Part shown: one piece after another, positions 25,033-36,385 of the stretch | How the letters are laid out: the number at the start of each line of letters is the position of its first letter | Position numbering within the stretch: position 1 is the stretch's first letter | Source of the DNA: Mesorhizobium sp. WSM3859 | Lineage (GTDB): Bacteria; Pseudomonadota; Alphaproteobacteria; Rhizobiales; Rhizobiaceae | Assembly: GCF_002295065.1 (NCBI RefSeq) | Contig: NZ_NSGG01000003.1 | Span: 496,001 to 560,000, forward strand | DNA: 64,000 nucleotides | Direction of reading: 5' to 3' | Position numbers and translations under genes: made by a program | Notes under the pieces: model-generated | Told to the model about the DNA's origin: nothing | Database searches by the model: none | Seen by the model: only the letters and a program-made list of their open reading frames with translations

Positions 25033-26433
25033 TTAAGATTTGGCGAGCCGCTTTTTCCAGTAGCGGATCTGCTTTCGCACTTCCGACGGCGCGGTGCCGC
25101 CGAAGCTCGTGCGGCTCTTCACCGAATTCTGCACGGCAAGCACAGAGAAGATATCGTCGGTGATGCCGGGATGAATGGAGCGCAGATCGTCCAGCGAGAG
25201 TTTCTCCAGGCTGACCTTCTTCTCCTCGGCGAACGCCACGGCGCGGCCGGTGACATGGTGCGCCTCGCGGAAGGGCAGGCCGAGATTGCGGACCAGCCAG
25301 TCGGCAAGGTCGGTCGCGGTGGCGTGACCGGCGCCGGCGGCCTTCTTCATGGCGGCGGCGTTGACGGTCATGTCGCGCACCATGCTGGTCGTCGCCGCCA
25401 GCATCAGGTCGAGCGTCTCGGCGGCGTCGAAGACCGCTTCCTTGTCTTCCTGCATGTCCTTGCCGTAGGTCAGCGGCATGCCCTTCATCACGGTCAGCAG
25501 GCCGAGAAGATGGCCGTTGACGCGGCCGGTCTTGCCGCGCACCAGCTCGGCGGCGTCCGGATTCTTCTTCTGCGGCATGATCGAGGAGCCGGTGGAGAAG
25601 GAATCCGACAGGCGGATGAAGCCGAATTGCGGCGTCGACCAGATGATGATCTCCTCGGCGAGCCTGGACAAATGCGTCGCGCAGATCGCGGCGAGGCTCA
25701 GGAATTCGAGCGCGAAGTCGCGGTCCGAAACACTGTCGAGGGAATTGCGCGTCGGTTCGTGGAAACCGAGCGCCTTGGCCGTCATGTGGCGGTCGATGGA
25801 AAAGCTGGTGCCGGCCAGCGCCGCCGCGCCCAGCGGGCTTTGGTCCATGCGCTCGATGGCGTCGCGGACGCGCGAGAGGTCGCGGCCGAACATCTCGACA
25901 TAGGCCATGCAATGGTGTCCGAAGGTCACCGGCTGCGCGGCCTGCATATGGGTGAAGCCGGGCATGACGGTCGCCGCATGCTCCTCGGCGCGTTCGAGGA
26001 ACGCCGCGATCAGGTCCTTCAACGCCCCGGCGACGCGCTGGCATTCCTGCTTGACCCAGAGCCTCAGATCGACCGCCACCTGGTCGTTGCGCGAGCGTGC
26101 GGTGTGCAGGCGTCCGGCCGCAGGGCCGATCAGGTCGGCAAGGCGGGCCTCGACATTCATGTGGATGTCTTCGAGCCTGGTCGAGAATTCGAACGTGCCG
26201 GCCTCGATCTCTTTCAGGATCGTGTTCAGCCCGTGAGCGATTTTTTCTTGATCGGCCGCCGAAATAATGCCCGTTTCAGCCAACATCTCGCTATGGGCGA
26301 TCGATCCGCTTATGTCCTGCGCATAGAGCTTGCGGTCGAAGCCGATCGACGCGTTGATCGCTTCCATGATCGCGGCCGGACCCGACGCAAAACGTCCGCC
26401 CCACATCTGGTTGCTGGCCTTCTTGTCGCTCAT
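25033..26433 (-). CDS. argH: Argininosuccinate lyase ArgH
   Basis: ArgH cleaves argininosuccinate to arginine and fumarate in arginine synthesis. The 466-residue fumarase-superfamily protein has the signature [14 protein letters not shown] with catalytic Ser, the region [34 protein letters not shown] and [17 protein letters not shown]. The start is the ATG at 26433 ([19 protein letters not shown]). A longer minus frame continues upstream to 27078 but lies opposite tlpA and is not coding. Likely cotranscribed with the lipoprotein gene and lysA downstream. Confidence 0.95.
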   Translation of the reverse strand: MSDKKASNQMWGGRFASGPAAIMEAINASIGFDRKLYAQDISGSIAHSEMLAETGIISAADQEKIAHGLNTILKEIEAGTFEFSTRLEDIHMNVEARLADLIGPAAGRLHTARSRNDQVAVDLRLWVKQECQRVAGALKDLIAAFLERAEEHAATVMPGFTHMQAAQPVTFGHHCMAYVEMFGRDLSRVRDAIERMDQSPLGAAALAGTSFSIDRHMTAKALGFHEPTRNSLDSVSDRDFALEFLSLAAICATHLSRLAEEIIIWSTPQFGFIRLSDSFSTGSSIMPQKKNPDAAELVRGKTGRVNGHLLGLLTVMKGMPLTYGKDMQEDKEAVFDAAETLDLMLAATTSMVRDMTVNAAAMKKAAGAGHATATDLADWLVRNLGLPFREAHHVTGRAVAFAEEKKVSLEKLSLDDLRSIHPGITDDIFSVLAVQNSVKSRTSFGGTAPSEVRKQIRYWKKRLAKS

Positions 26434-26466
26434 CGCTATAACCCGTGCTCCGGAGCAGTTTTGAAA

Positions 26467-27147
26467 ATGGCAGACGGCAGTAGATTCTTCCCGGCCCCGC
26501 GCCTCATCCTCGCCGCCCTGGTGGCGGGCGTGGTGGCCGGCGCGGTCGCGGTATATGTCAGTGAGAGCGGTTCTGGCAACAATGCTCCGGAGAACGTCGC
26601 CGCGGCCGCCGGCAAGAACGACGCCGCCTGCGCGGCCAAGGCCGACTGGGCCAAGACCATCGCCGCGAAAGCCATCGGCCAGGTCGCGGCGCTGCAGCCG
26701 GCCGATCCGCCGCAATCGCTGAAAGCTCTTGCCTTCAACGGGCCCGACGGCAGGCCGATGACGATCGCCGACCATGCCGGCAAGACGGTGCTGCTCAATC
26801 TGTGGGCGACATGGTGCGCGCCGTGCCGGGCCGAGATGCCGGCGCTCGATGCGCTGCAGAAGGAGAAGGGCAGCGATGCCTTCGAGGTCGTCGCGGTCAA
26901 TGTCGACACCGGCGACGACACGAAGCCGAAGAAGTTCCTCAAGGAGATCGGCGTCGAGACGCTCGGCTTCTACCGGGATCCGACGATCGCCTTGTTTAAT
27001 GAGGCGAAGACGCGCGGGTTGGCGCTCGGGCTTCCGGTCACCATGCTGATCGACGCGGAAGGCTGCCTGATCGCGCATATGAACGGCCCGGCCGAATGGT
27101 CGAGCCCGGACGCCAAGCGGCTGGTGGAGGCTGCGCTAACGCCGTGA
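26467..27147 (+). CDS. tlpA: Thiol:disulfide interchange protein TlpA
   Basis: A 226-residue membrane-anchored thioredoxin-like reductase. The N-terminal membrane segment is [19 protein letters not shown] (about residues 12-30). The periplasmic thioredoxin domain has [20 protein letters not shown] (the WCAPC active site) and the cis-Pro region [13 protein letters not shown]. TlpA supplies electrons for cytochrome oxidase maturation (Sco, cytochrome c). It starts at the ATG at 26467, divergent from argH, with GGAGCAG ten bases upstream. A family A hairpin lies at its 3' end. Confidence 0.9.
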   Translation: MADGSRFFPAPRLILAALVAGVVAGAVAVYVSESGSGNNAPENVAAAAGKNDAACAAKADWAKTIAAKAIGQVAALQPADPPQSLKALAFNGPDGRPMTIADHAGKTVLLNLWATWCAPCRAEMPALDALQKEKGSDAFEVVAVNVDTGDDTKPKKFLKEIGVETLGFYRDPTIALFNEAKTRGLALGLPVTMLIDAEGCLIAHMNGPAEWSSPDAKRLVEAALTP

Positions 27148-27168
27148 TCGTGCAGTCTTTTGTATTGA

Positions 27169-27215
27169 CGCAATTCCGGACGGAAAACCGCTACGCACTT
27201 TTCCTGGAATTGCTT
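27169..27215. repeat. Family A palindrome, copy A4
   Basis: CGCAATTCCGGACGGAAAACC and CTTTTCCTGGAATTGCTTAG form a hairpin and match copies A2 and A6 nearly base for base. It fills the space between the convergent tlpA and MHYT-GGDEF-EAL genes and touches the 3' end of the latter. It may act as a shared terminator. Confidence 0.85.
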
Positions 27216-29691
27216 AGACTGAACGTGCGGCCGCGGCCGGTTGCAGCATCAGGATGCTGCCGCCGCGGACATTTTCGACCTTGGCGGTTGCCCCGCCGTC
27301 TTCCTTGACGCCGTCATCGGCCAGCGAAACGCCCGTGAGCTCGCCGAACGCCTCGATCGGGCCGGGCCTGCCCAGAAAATATCCCTGGCCGATGTCGCAA
27401 TCCTCGGCATCGAGGAAGCGCAATTCGTCGAGCGTCTCGACGCCTTCGGCCAGGACCGGCAGGCCGAGGCCGCGCCCCAGGCCGAGCACGGCGCGCACGA
27501 TGGTCGCGACCTGGTCATTGCGGTCGACCGACTTGATGAAGGACCCGTCGATCTTGATCTTGTCGAAGGGGAAGGCGCGCAGGTTGGACAGCGAGGAATA
27601 GCCGGTGCCGAAATCGTCCATCGCCACGCGCACGCCGAGCGCCTTGATCTGGCGCAAGGTGGCCAGCGCGCGCGGCATGTCCTTCACCAGCGCCGTCTCG
27701 GTGATCTCGAGCTCGAGCCTGCCTGCCGCGAGGCCGGTGCGCAGCAGCACCTCATGCACCTTGCGGCTGAAATCGGGATTGTGGAGCTGCACCGCCGAGA
27801 CGTTGACGGCGACCGTCAACGGGTTCTTCCACGTCGCGGCTTCCTCGCAGGCGGTCGCCAGCACCCACTCGCCGATCTGGGCGATCGAACCGCTATCCTC
27901 GGCCACCGGGATGAACACCGAGGGCGGAACCTCGCCGCGTTCGGGATGCTGCCAGCGCAGCAACGCCTCGAAGCCGATCATCCTGCCGCTGCTGATTTCC
28001 TTCTGCGGCTGGTAGACGAGCCGGAATTCGCCGCGCGCCACGGCGTGGCGCAGGTCCTGCTCCAGGCTGCGCCGGTCGCGCGCCTCCGCTCCCATCGAGG
28101 CCTCGAAATAGCGAAACGTATCCTTGCCTTCGGCCTTGGCGCGATAGAGCGCAGTGTCGGCATGGCTGACCAGCGCCGCCTGTTCGTCGGCGTCGAGCGG
28201 GTAGAGCGCGATGCCGATGCTGGCCGATACCATGCCGCCGGGCGACAGCCGGTTTTCCTGGCGCAGGGCGGACAGCACCGCTTCGGCAATGCGGCCGGCC
28301 GCCTGCGGATCAGGAAGGTTGGGAGCGATGATGGCGAATTCGTCGCCGCCGAGCCGGGCCAGCATCTGGCCGTGGCGCAGCACGCCGGAGGCGCAATGCG
28401 CCACCTTCTGCAACACGGCGTCGCCGGCGGCGTGACCGAAGAGGTCGTTCACTTCCTTGAACCTGTCGAGGTCGAGCAGCATGAGCGCCAGCTGACCCTC
28501 CTTGCCGGCGCTTTTGCCGTCCGGCGCCGACGCGGCGATCTCGGCTTCCAGGCGGCTGGTGAAGCTGCGCCGATTGGCGAGCCCGGTGAGCGGGTCGTAA
28601 TGCGCAAGCCGCATGATCTCCTGCTCGGCCTTCCTGCGTTCGCGGATATCGCGGACGGCCACGACCAGATGCGGCTTGCCGCAATAATCGATGTTCCTGG
28701 CGATCAGCTCCACCGGGATCGGGTTGTCGCCATGGCCACGGAGATCGGCTTCCTGCGCCTGCCCGTTGCCGGGGGCGACGGCGGCGGCAATCCGCTCGCC
28801 GAACAGTTCGCCGAGTGTCATCGTGTTGAGGGTCGTCGCGGCGATGCCGCTCAGCGCCGCGATGCTGTCATTGGCGCTGACGACGCGGCTGCCGTCGCAG
28901 ACGATGAGGCCTTCGACCGCGGCATTGGCGAGGCCGTGCATGCGGTCCGCCTCGATCTTGTGACGGCGGAAGCGCAGATCGATCCACAGCGCCGTGGCCG
29001 CCAGCACCAGGATGACGAGGCTTGCCGTGGCGGCGGCGAAGGCCTGCGACATCGGCGCGATCGTGAATTTCGAGATCTCGATCGAGGAGTCCGGATAGAT
29101 CGAGACGGCGGCCATGGCGATGAAATGCAGCGTGCAGATCGCCAGCGTCAGCAGGACAGCGCCGGCGACCGTCGCCAGCGTCGATGGCCGGCGAAGCACG
29201 ACAAACAGCGAGAGCGCGGCAAGAATTATACCCGAGGCCAATGAGGCGGCGACGAAAAGCTGGTTCCAGACGATCCGGCCTTCGACCTCGAAAGCCGCCA
29301 TGCCGGTATAGTGCATGGCCGCGATGCCGATGCCGAGCACGGCACCGCCGACGAGATAGTGGTCGACGCCGCCGCGTACGGTCGCGATCCACATGCCGGC
29401 CGCCGTCAGGATGACGGAAAGCGCCAGCGAAGCGACCGAAAGCTCGGCGTTGTAGGCGTTGGGTATTCCCGGCGTGAAGGCGATCATGGCGATGAAATGC
29501 GTCGCCCAGATGCCAAATCCGGTCGAAGCGGCGGCAATCAGCAGCCACGCATAACGGTTCCGGCTGGTCGATTGCACGACATGGCGCAGAAGGTTGACGG
29601 CGGAGAAACAGGAGATTCCGCAAATGAGCGCGGCCAGCGCAACCAGTCTCAGATCGTGCTCGTTCACGATACAATTATAGACGGTTAACAT
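27214..29691 (-). CDS. MHYT-PAS-GGDEF-EAL c-di-GMP signalling protein
   Basis: An 825-residue inner-membrane protein. The MHYT sensor domain (residues about 10-240, seven membrane segments) has THFIAM, AMHYTGM and LHFIAM, thought to bind metals or gases. A PAS domain follows (GLIVCDGSRVVSANDSIAAL). The GGDEF domain carries the intact RLGGDEFAI motif and the EAL domain carries FEALLRW with the later TALVKDM, MDDFGTGYSS, KIDGSFI and LAEGVET motifs. Both domains look catalytically complete, so it could make or degrade c-di-GMP. It is monocistronic, convergent with tlpA. Confidence 0.92.
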   Translation of the reverse strand: MLTVYNCIVNEHDLRLVALAALICGISCFSAVNLLRHVVQSTSRNRYAWLLIAAASTGFGIWATHFIAMIAFTPGIPNAYNAELSVASLALSVILTAAGMWIATVRGGVDHYLVGGAVLGIGIAAMHYTGMAAFEVEGRIVWNQLFVAASLASGIILAALSLFVVLRRPSTLATVAGAVLLTLAICTLHFIAMAAVSIYPDSSIEISKFTIAPMSQAFAAATASLVILVLAATALWIDLRFRRHKIEADRMHGLANAAVEGLIVCDGSRVVSANDSIAALSGIAATTLNTMTLGELFGERIAAAVAPGNGQAQEADLRGHGDNPIPVELIARNIDYCGKPHLVVAVRDIRERRKAEQEIMRLAHYDPLTGLANRRSFTSRLEAEIAASAPDGKSAGKEGQLALMLLDLDRFKEVNDLFGHAAGDAVLQKVAHCASGVLRHGQMLARLGGDEFAIIAPNLPDPQAAGRIAEAVLSALRQENRLSPGGMVSASIGIALYPLDADEQAALVSHADTALYRAKAEGKDTFRYFEASMGAEARDRRSLEQDLRHAVARGEFRLVYQPQKEISSGRMIGFEALLRWQHPERGEVPPSVFIPVAEDSGSIAQIGEWVLATACEEAATWKNPLTVAVNVSAVQLHNPDFSRKVHEVLLRTGLAAGRLELEITETALVKDMPRALATLRQIKALGVRVAMDDFGTGYSSLSNLRAFPFDKIKIDGSFIKSVDRNDQVATIVRAVLGLGRGLGLPVLAEGVETLDELRFLDAEDCDIGQGYFLGRPGPIEAFGELTGVSLADDGVKEDGGATAKVENVRGGSILMLQPAAAARSV

Positions 29692-29849
29692 CCTGCTTCA
29701 CCTGATCTACCCGCATCAATCAAGGCAATGGGATTGATTAGGGCCGGACAACTGAAGAATCGATTATGCCGCCCGCAACCCCTGCGTGCTTAACAGGTTG
29801 TATTCCTCAGGATGAGGATCGACGAGGATACGCGTCGAGCAGGCCGCCG

Positions 29850-30890
29850 TCACTTCGTCCGCACGGTCACTACCAGCGCCTCGTGATCGGCGCTCGGGCT
29901 GCCGTCCGGCAAGACCGCCGGCAGCGTCGCCGGCGCGCTTGCCGAAAGGCCGCGGGTGAAGAACCAGTCGATATGGCCGGCTGGCGTCAAGTCGCCGGCC
30001 GCGCGCCGCTGCGTCGGCTTGTCGAACGCGTTGGCGTCGCGCCAGTCGTAGCCGCGTTCGGTCATGATCGCGAAGAGGGGCTCATGGCGGTCCGGGCACA
30101 TCAGCCGGTCCGGTTCGGCAACGATGCGCTCTCGCCACGCGGCCGGGTCGTCATTGCGTTCCGGATAGGTGGCGGTCAGCGTGTTGAAGTCGCCGCCGAT
30201 CAGGACAGGCGCTTCCGCATCATATTTGTCGATGGCGTCGAGCAGATGGCGGGTCTGATCGGCGCGGCCTGCCGGCGTGGTGCGGTTCTCGAGGTGCACC
30301 GAAGCGACGGTGACACGGCGGTCGCCGGCCATCACCTGGCCTCCGAGCGCCATGCGGCCGCCGACACGCGGCTGGCCATGCTCCGGCAGGAACCAAGCGC
30401 CGGCGGCGTCGAAGCGAACGAGAAAAGGCCGCAGCAGCGGAACGGCGGTGGTTATGGCGTTGCCATGGAAGCCCTCTGCATTCTCGGCGCGGCCATTTGC
30501 CGCCTGCTCCGTCTCGTTGCCGGTGCCGAGTTCGAGGAACTCGACACCATAGGCGTAGGAATGGCCCAGGCGATCGGCAAGCCGGCTCAAAAGATGGCCG
30601 TTGCCGGAGCGCGCCATGCCTTTGTCGACCTCGGACAGCAGCACGACATCCGGCGCCCGGCCGGCGATCGTTGCGGCGATGGCATCGACGTGACGCAGCC
30701 GCTCGACGTTCCAGGCCATGACTGTCAGGCTCTCGCCGGCGTTCTCGCGTGACGCCCGGCCACCGATCTCGATCTCGCCGAGGGCAGGAATGGCGGCGGC
30801 GTGGCGCAGATGGGTGGCGCTGTCGCGCGGCCCGTCCCGCATGGCGTTGCGGACGGCGACGGGCACGTGCGTGAGCTGCGGAACCAGCAT
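29850..30890 (-). CDS. Endonuclease/exonuclease/phosphatase family protein
   Basis: The 346-residue protein has the EEP fold: MAWNVERLRHVD (Asn), VVLLSEVDKGMARSG (catalytic Glu), VASVHLENRTTP (His), LIGGDFNTLTATYPERN (Asp-Asn), and DWRDANAF with the C-terminal GHIDWFFTRGLSA (Asp-His). These are Mg-dependent phosphohydrolase residues shared by DNases, phosphodiesterases and sphingomyelinases. No signal peptide is clear. The substrate is not indicated by neighbours. It stands alone, upstream and divergent from the ugp operon. Confidence 0.85.
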   Translation of the reverse strand: MLVPQLTHVPVAVRNAMRDGPRDSATHLRHAAAIPALGEIEIGGRASRENAGESLTVMAWNVERLRHVDAIAATIAGRAPDVVLLSEVDKGMARSGNGHLLSRLADRLGHSYAYGVEFLELGTGNETEQAANGRAENAEGFHGNAITTAVPLLRPFLVRFDAAGAWFLPEHGQPRVGGRMALGGQVMAGDRRVTVASVHLENRTTPAGRADQTRHLLDAIDKYDAEAPVLIGGDFNTLTATYPERNDDPAAWRERIVAEPDRLMCPDRHEPLFAIMTERGYDWRDANAFDKPTQRRAAGDLTPAGHIDWFFTRGLSASAPATLPAVLPDGSPSADHEALVVTVRTK

Positions 30891-31140
30891 GTCTCTTCTC
30901 GTCCAATCAGCCGGTTAATCAAAGAGGTCTTTTCGCCACCTGGGGCACCCTAGCTCTCTAGAGCGCCGATGTGACGTTTTCATGCCGGCGCGACCGCTGG
31001 CAGGAGAGGAGAGACTGACTGTCCACAGGGGCCGCCTGCCGGCCCAGGGGCCACAACAGAACTGTCACATACCTTCTCTATGAGAGCGGGCAAGGACTTG
31101 CGCAAAACCCTTGTCACACTGCCACTCAAGAGGGAAAACC

Positions 31141-32493
31141 ATGACGATCATCAAGCGGGGCCTCGCTGCCCTTGCCGCCGGCGCGCTCAGCACCGCGCTT
31201 GCGGTTCCTGCTTTTGCAGAGCCGGTCAAATTCGATTTCTGGTTCGGTCTTTCGGGCGACCTCGCCCGCGTCGTCGACACGCTGTGCAAGAACTTCAACG
31301 CCTCCCAGAAGGACTACGAGGTCGTCTGCACCAGCCAGGGCAATTACGACGCCACGCTGCAGAACACGATCGCCGCCTTCCGCGCCGGCAAGCAGCCCAC
31401 CGTCGTCCAGGTCTATGACGTCGGCACCGCCACCATGATGCTGTCGGGCGCCTACAAGCCCGCCGACAAGCTGATGGAAGAAAACGGCTACAAGATCGAC
31501 TACAGCGACTATTTCCCCGGCATCGCCCGCTATTACGCGACGTCGAAGGGCGAGATGCTGTCCTTCCCGTTCAACTCGTCGACGGCGCTGATGTACTGGA
31601 ACAAGGACGCCTTCGCCAAGATCGGCAAGACCGAGGCGCCGAAGACCTGGGAAGATGTCGGCGCCGATCTCAAGGCGCTGAAGGACGCCGGTTATGATTG
31701 CCCGATGGCGATCAACATCTCGGCCAATGAAAGCTGGCAACTGATGGAGCAGTTCTCGGCTATCCACAACCAGCCGATCGCCACCAAGAACAACGGCTAT
31801 GACGGTCTCGACGCCCGTCTGGAAGTCAACAAGACCAAGTTCGTCCAGTACGTCACCGATCTGAAGAAGTGGTATGACGCCGGCCTGATCAAGATCAAGT
31901 CGAAGGATCTCGGCCAGGACATGGTGCAGGCCTTCGCCACCGGTACCTGCCAGCTCATCCTGACCTCGGTCGGCGATCACGGCACGGTCGGCCGCACCCA
32001 GAAGGAAGGCATGAACTGGGATGTCGCCGAACTGCCGGTCTATGCCGGCACCGAGCGCAAGAACTCCCTGGTCGGCGGCGCGTCGCTGTGGGTGCTGTCC
32101 GGCAAGTCGGACGCCGAATACAAGGGCGCGGCCGCCTTCCTCAACTTCATCCACGATCCCAAGACTGCTTTGTTCTGGTCGACCAACACCGGCTACATCC
32201 CAGTGGCGAAGTCGGGCTTCGATTTCATGAAGTCCAACGGCTTCTACGACAAGGCGCCCTATAAGGGCCGAGAAGTGGCGATCGCCAGCCTGACCGCGTC
32301 GGAGCCGACCGAGATCACCCGCGGTATCCGCCTCGGTAACTTCACCCAGATCCGCGCCGAGTTCGGCACGCAGATGCAGGCGATCTTCGCCAACAAGGTC
32401 AGCGTGCAGGAAGGCCTCGACACGCTGGTCAAGAACGGCGACGCGATCCTCGAGCGCTTCCAGCAGACCTATCCGGGTAAGACCCTGCCCTGA
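31141..32493 (+). CDS. ugpB: sn-Glycerol-3-phosphate ABC transporter substrate-binding protein UgpB
   Basis: The 450-residue precursor has a signal peptide (LAALAAGALSTALAVPAFA, cleavage after AFA) and a family 1 solute-binding fold. FWFGLSGDLARVVDTLCKNFNASQ and KPTVVQVYDVGTATMMLS match the UgpB group. UgpB captures glycerol-3-phosphate and glycerophosphodiesters in the periplasm. The ATG at 31141 follows AGAGGGA; an earlier in-frame ATG at 31111 is less likely. It is the first gene of ugpB-A-E-C. A hairpin follows the stop and may keep ugpB mRNA more abundant. Confidence 0.93.
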   Translation: MTIIKRGLAALAAGALSTALAVPAFAEPVKFDFWFGLSGDLARVVDTLCKNFNASQKDYEVVCTSQGNYDATLQNTIAAFRAGKQPTVVQVYDVGTATMMLSGAYKPADKLMEENGYKIDYSDYFPGIARYYATSKGEMLSFPFNSSTALMYWNKDAFAKIGKTEAPKTWEDVGADLKALKDAGYDCPMAINISANESWQLMEQFSAIHNQPIATKNNGYDGLDARLEVNKTKFVQYVTDLKKWYDAGLIKIKSKDLGQDMVQAFATGTCQLILTSVGDHGTVGRTQKEGMNWDVAELPVYAGTERKNSLVGGASLWVLSGKSDAEYKGAAAFLNFIHDPKTALFWSTNTGYIPVAKSGFDFMKSNGFYDKAPYKGREVAIASLTASEPTEITRGIRLGNFTQIRAEFGTQMQAIFANKVSVQEGLDTLVKNGDAILERFQQTYPGKTLP

Positions 32494-32508
32494 TCCGGAT
32501 AGAGGAAC

Positions 32509-32537
32509 GGCCGCCCGCGAGGATTCGACGGGCGGCC
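32509..32537 (+). terminator. Hairpin between ugpB and ugpA
   Basis: GGCCGCCCG at 32509-32517 pairs perfectly with CGGGCGGCC at 32529-32537 around an 11-base loop, followed by ATTTCAT. Such hairpins after the binding-protein gene of ABC operons act as partial terminators or mRNA-stability elements, giving more binding protein than permease. Confidence 0.7.
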
Positions 32538-32598
32538 ATTTCATATCCAGTCTTGCGCCAAGAAAGCGGACTGGCGGTTCAACGACATCGGCGGATCG

Positions 32599-33483
32599 AT
32601 GGAAAAGCGCGTCACTTTCGGCAGATGGACGATCGGTATCCTGTTCGCGGTGCCGCAGCTCCTTCTGATCTTCACCTTCTTCTACTGGCCTGCCGGCCAG
32701 GCGGTCTACTGGTCGCTGACGCTGCAGCAGCCCTGGGGCGGCGGCAACATCTGGGTCGGACTCGACAATTTCCGCTCGATCCTGTCCAACGCCGACTATT
32801 GGAACTCCATCACCGCCAGCCTTGTCTTCGCGGCGACCAGCACCGGCCTGGCGATGGTCATCGCGCTGGTGCTCGCCGCCTTGACCGACCGGCAGCTTGC
32901 CGGCTCGTGGCTCTATCGGGTCGTGCTGATCTGGCCCTACGGCATTGCCGCACCCGCGCTGGCGATGGCCTTTCGCTTCATCCTGGCGCCGGAAGCCGGC
33001 TTCATGGCCGTCGTCAACAAGGTCTGGCCGGGCTTCTGGGACCCGGGCCTCGACGGCGCCGACGCGATGGCGTCCGTCATCATCGCCTTCTCCTGGAAAT
33101 ATGTCGGCTACAACTTCATCTTCTTCCTCGCGGCCTTCCAGGCGATCCCGCGTTCGCTGATCGAGGCGGCGGCGATGGACGGGTCCGGCGTCATCAGGCG
33201 CTTCCGGGACATCCAGTTCCCGCTGATCACGCCGACCATCTTCTTCCTGCTGGTCATCAACATCACCGAGAGTTTCCAGGACTCCTTCGGCATCGTCGAC
33301 ATCATGACCGCCGGCGGCCCGGCGAACGCCACCAATCTGATGGTCTACAAGATCTATTCCGACGGCTTCAAAGGCCTCGACTATTCGGGCGCCGCCGCGC
33401 AGAGCATCATCCTGATGCTCTTGATCATTGCGCTCACCATCGTCCAGTTCCGCTTCATCGAGCGGCGCGTGCATTATCGTTGA
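32599..33483 (+). CDS. ugpA: Glycerol-3-phosphate ABC transporter permease UgpA
   Basis: A 294-residue permease with six membrane segments. The start is MEKRVTFGRWTIGILFAVPQLLLIFTFFYWPAGQA. The EAA loop is IEAAAMDGSGVIRRFRDIQFPLITPTIFF, and SFGIVDIMTAGGPANATNLMVYKIY matches UgpA. It pairs with UgpE in the inner membrane and docks UgpC. The gene follows ugpB by about 100 bases and precedes ugpE by nine. Confidence 0.93.
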   Translation: MEKRVTFGRWTIGILFAVPQLLLIFTFFYWPAGQAVYWSLTLQQPWGGGNIWVGLDNFRSILSNADYWNSITASLVFAATSTGLAMVIALVLAALTDRQLAGSWLYRVVLIWPYGIAAPALAMAFRFILAPEAGFMAVVNKVWPGFWDPGLDGADAMASVIIAFSWKYVGYNFIFFLAAFQAIPRSLIEAAAMDGSGVIRRFRDIQFPLITPTIFFLLVINITESFQDSFGIVDIMTAGGPANATNLMVYKIYSDGFKGLDYSGAAAQSIILMLLIIALTIVQFRFIERRVHYR

Positions 33484-33491
33484 GGCGGGCC

Positions 33492-34406
33492 ATGGTCGAG
33501 CGCACCCCGATCCTCAACTTCTTCACGCATCTGATCCTGTTCGCCGGCTTCATTTTCTGCGTGGCGCCATTCGTCATCGTGGCGATCGCCGCCTCGCACA
33601 ATCTGAAGGACGTCAACGACGTGCCGATGTCGCTGCTGCCTGGGAGCGACTTCTGGGTCAACATCAAGACCGCCTGGACGACTGCCGATCTCGGCCCAAA
33701 GCTGCTGAACTCCTTCATCATGGCGTTCGGCGTTGCCGCCGGCAAAGTGATCGTGTCGGCGCTCACCGCCTTCTCGATCGTATATTTCCGATATCCCGGC
33801 CGCATGCTGATCTTCTGGCTGATCTTCATCACGCTGATGCTGCCGCTCGAAGTGCGCATCGTGCCGACCTATGCGGTGGTCGCCAATGTTCTCGAACCCT
33901 ACCAGGCGATCCTGGACCTGACCGGCCTCTCCTGGCTCATCGAAAAGGTGTCGGGGGTTCAGGTCCAGCTCAGCCTGGGGCTGCTCAATTCCTATAGCGG
34001 CCTGATATTGCCGCTGGTCGCCACTGCCACCGGCACATTCCTCTACCGCCAGTTCTTCCTGACCGTGCCGGACGAATTGACCGAGGCTGCGCGCATGGAC
34101 GGCGCCGGCGCGCTGCGTTTCTTCGTCGATATCCTGTTGCCGCTGTCGCGTAACAACATGGCCGCGCTCGGCACCATCATGTTCCTGTGGGCCTGGAACC
34201 AGTATCTTTGGCCATTGCTCATCACCACCGACCAGTCGCATGCGATGGCGGTGACCGAGCTGAAGCAGCTCATCCCCAATGTCGGCGGCGCGCCCGAATG
34301 GCATATCGCCATGGCCGGCACGCTGATCGTCATGCTGCCGCCGCTGATCGTCGTTGTGCTGATGCAGCGCTGGTTCGTGCGCGGCCTGATCGCGACCGAA
34401 AAATAA
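33492..34406 (+). CDS. ugpE: Glycerol-3-phosphate ABC transporter permease UgpE
   Basis: The 304-residue protein starts [30 protein letters not shown] and has six membrane segments with the EAA loop [30 protein letters not shown]. It matches UgpE, the second permease subunit. The frame is open much further upstream, but that part runs through ugpA in another frame; the ATG at 33492 is eight bases after the ugpA stop. The short spacing to ugpC (ten bases, AAGGAG before its start) indicates cotranscription. Confidence 0.93.
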   Translation: MVERTPILNFFTHLILFAGFIFCVAPFVIVAIAASHNLKDVNDVPMSLLPGSDFWVNIKTAWTTADLGPKLLNSFIMAFGVAAGKVIVSALTAFSIVYFRYPGRMLIFWLIFITLMLPLEVRIVPTYAVVANVLEPYQAILDLTGLSWLIEKVSGVQVQLSLGLLNSYSGLILPLVATATGTFLYRQFFLTVPDELTEAARMDGAGALRFFVDILLPLSRNNMAALGTIMFLWAWNQYLWPLLITTDQSHAMAVTELKQLIPNVGGAPEWHIAMAGTLIVMLPPLIVVVLMQRWFVRGLIATEK

Positions 34407-34416
34407 GGAGACAGGA

Positions 34417-35523
<1,107 letters not shown>

Positions 35524-35567
35524 TCCCTTCCCGTCGGTTTTGCGAAATTTGATTGAGGGTTCAGGGC

Positions 35568-36365
35568 ATGAAGATCATCCAGGTTACCGACGTCCATCTC
35601 GGCCGATTGCGCGAGATGCGCTATGGCGCGAACCTGATTGAGCGGCTCGATCATTGCATCGACCATATCAATCAGCGCCACGGCGATGCGACGCTTTGCG
35701 TCTTTACCGGCGACCTGACCGACGACGGCGAGGCCGAGAGCTATGCAGACCTGAAGACGGCGCTGAGCCGGCTCACCGTGCCTTATCGGCTGCTGCCCGG
35801 AAACCACGACCGGCGCGCCAACCTCATCGCCGCCTTCCCCGAAAACGGCACCGACGGCAACGGTTTCGTGCAGTCGGTTTTCGACACGCCGGAAGGGCGG
35901 CTCATTTTCCTCGACAGTCTGGCGGAAGGCCGCGTTACCGGCGAGCTGTGCGACGACCGGCTTGGCTGGCTCGACGCGCAGCTAGGCGAGGCAGCGGGCA
36001 AGGCGGCCTATGTCTTCCTGCATCACCCGCCTGTCGAGCTGGGCCTGACGATTCTCGACCCGCTCGGCCTCCAACAGCCGCAACGGCTCGTCGACGTGCT
36101 GACCCGTCACGGCAATGTCCGCTACATCTTCTTCGGCCATGTCCACCGCGACATCGCCGGTACCGTCGCCGGGATTCCGTTTTCGGTGCAGCGCGGCCTG
36201 CATGCCCGCTTCATGCTCGACCTGGTCGGCGACGAAATGGTCGAGCAGGCGCCGCCCGCCTATTCGATCATCCTGATCGACGGCCAGCGTGTGGTAATCC
36301 ATAGCTGCGATTTCCTCGAGCAATGGCCGCTCTGGTCGCCGGCAACGGGCGAACGAGTCCGTTAA
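35568..36365 (+). CDS. GpdQ-like metallophosphodiesterase
   Basis: The 265-residue protein is a calcineurin-like phosphoesterase of the class III cAMP phosphodiesterase/GpdQ group. The two-metal motifs are all present: QVTDVHLG (Asp, His), FTGDLTDDGE (Asp), LPGNHDRR (Asn-His), FLHHPPVEL (His) and FFGHVHRD (His-X-His). The ATG at 35568 is 44 bases after ugpC, and no other gene is near, so it looks like the last gene of the ugp operon. A glycerophosphodiesterase here would free glycerol-3-phosphate from diesters the importer brings in. That role is inferred from context; canonical UgpQ is a different fold. Confidence 0.85.
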   Translation: MKIIQVTDVHLGRLREMRYGANLIERLDHCIDHINQRHGDATLCVFTGDLTDDGEAESYADLKTALSRLTVPYRLLPGNHDRRANLIAAFPENGTDGNGFVQSVFDTPEGRLIFLDSLAEGRVTGELCDDRLGWLDAQLGEAAGKAAYVFLHHPPVELGLTILDPLGLQQPQRLVDVLTRHGNVRYIFFGHVHRDIAGTVAGIPFSVQRGLHARFMLDLVGDEMVEQAPPAYSIILIDGQRVVIHSCDFLEQWPLWSPATGERVR

Positions 36366-36385
36366 AGGCCGCTTTAGTCTAGCAG

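Noticed and set aside
26434..27078. An extension of argH upstream of its ATG
   Set aside because: This part is antisense to tlpA, which has the WCAPC motif. ArgH homologues start at MSDKK.
27241..29244. A 667-codon plus-strand frame
   Set aside because: It is opposite the MHYT-GGDEF-EAL gene, which has clear domains. The antisense frame has none.
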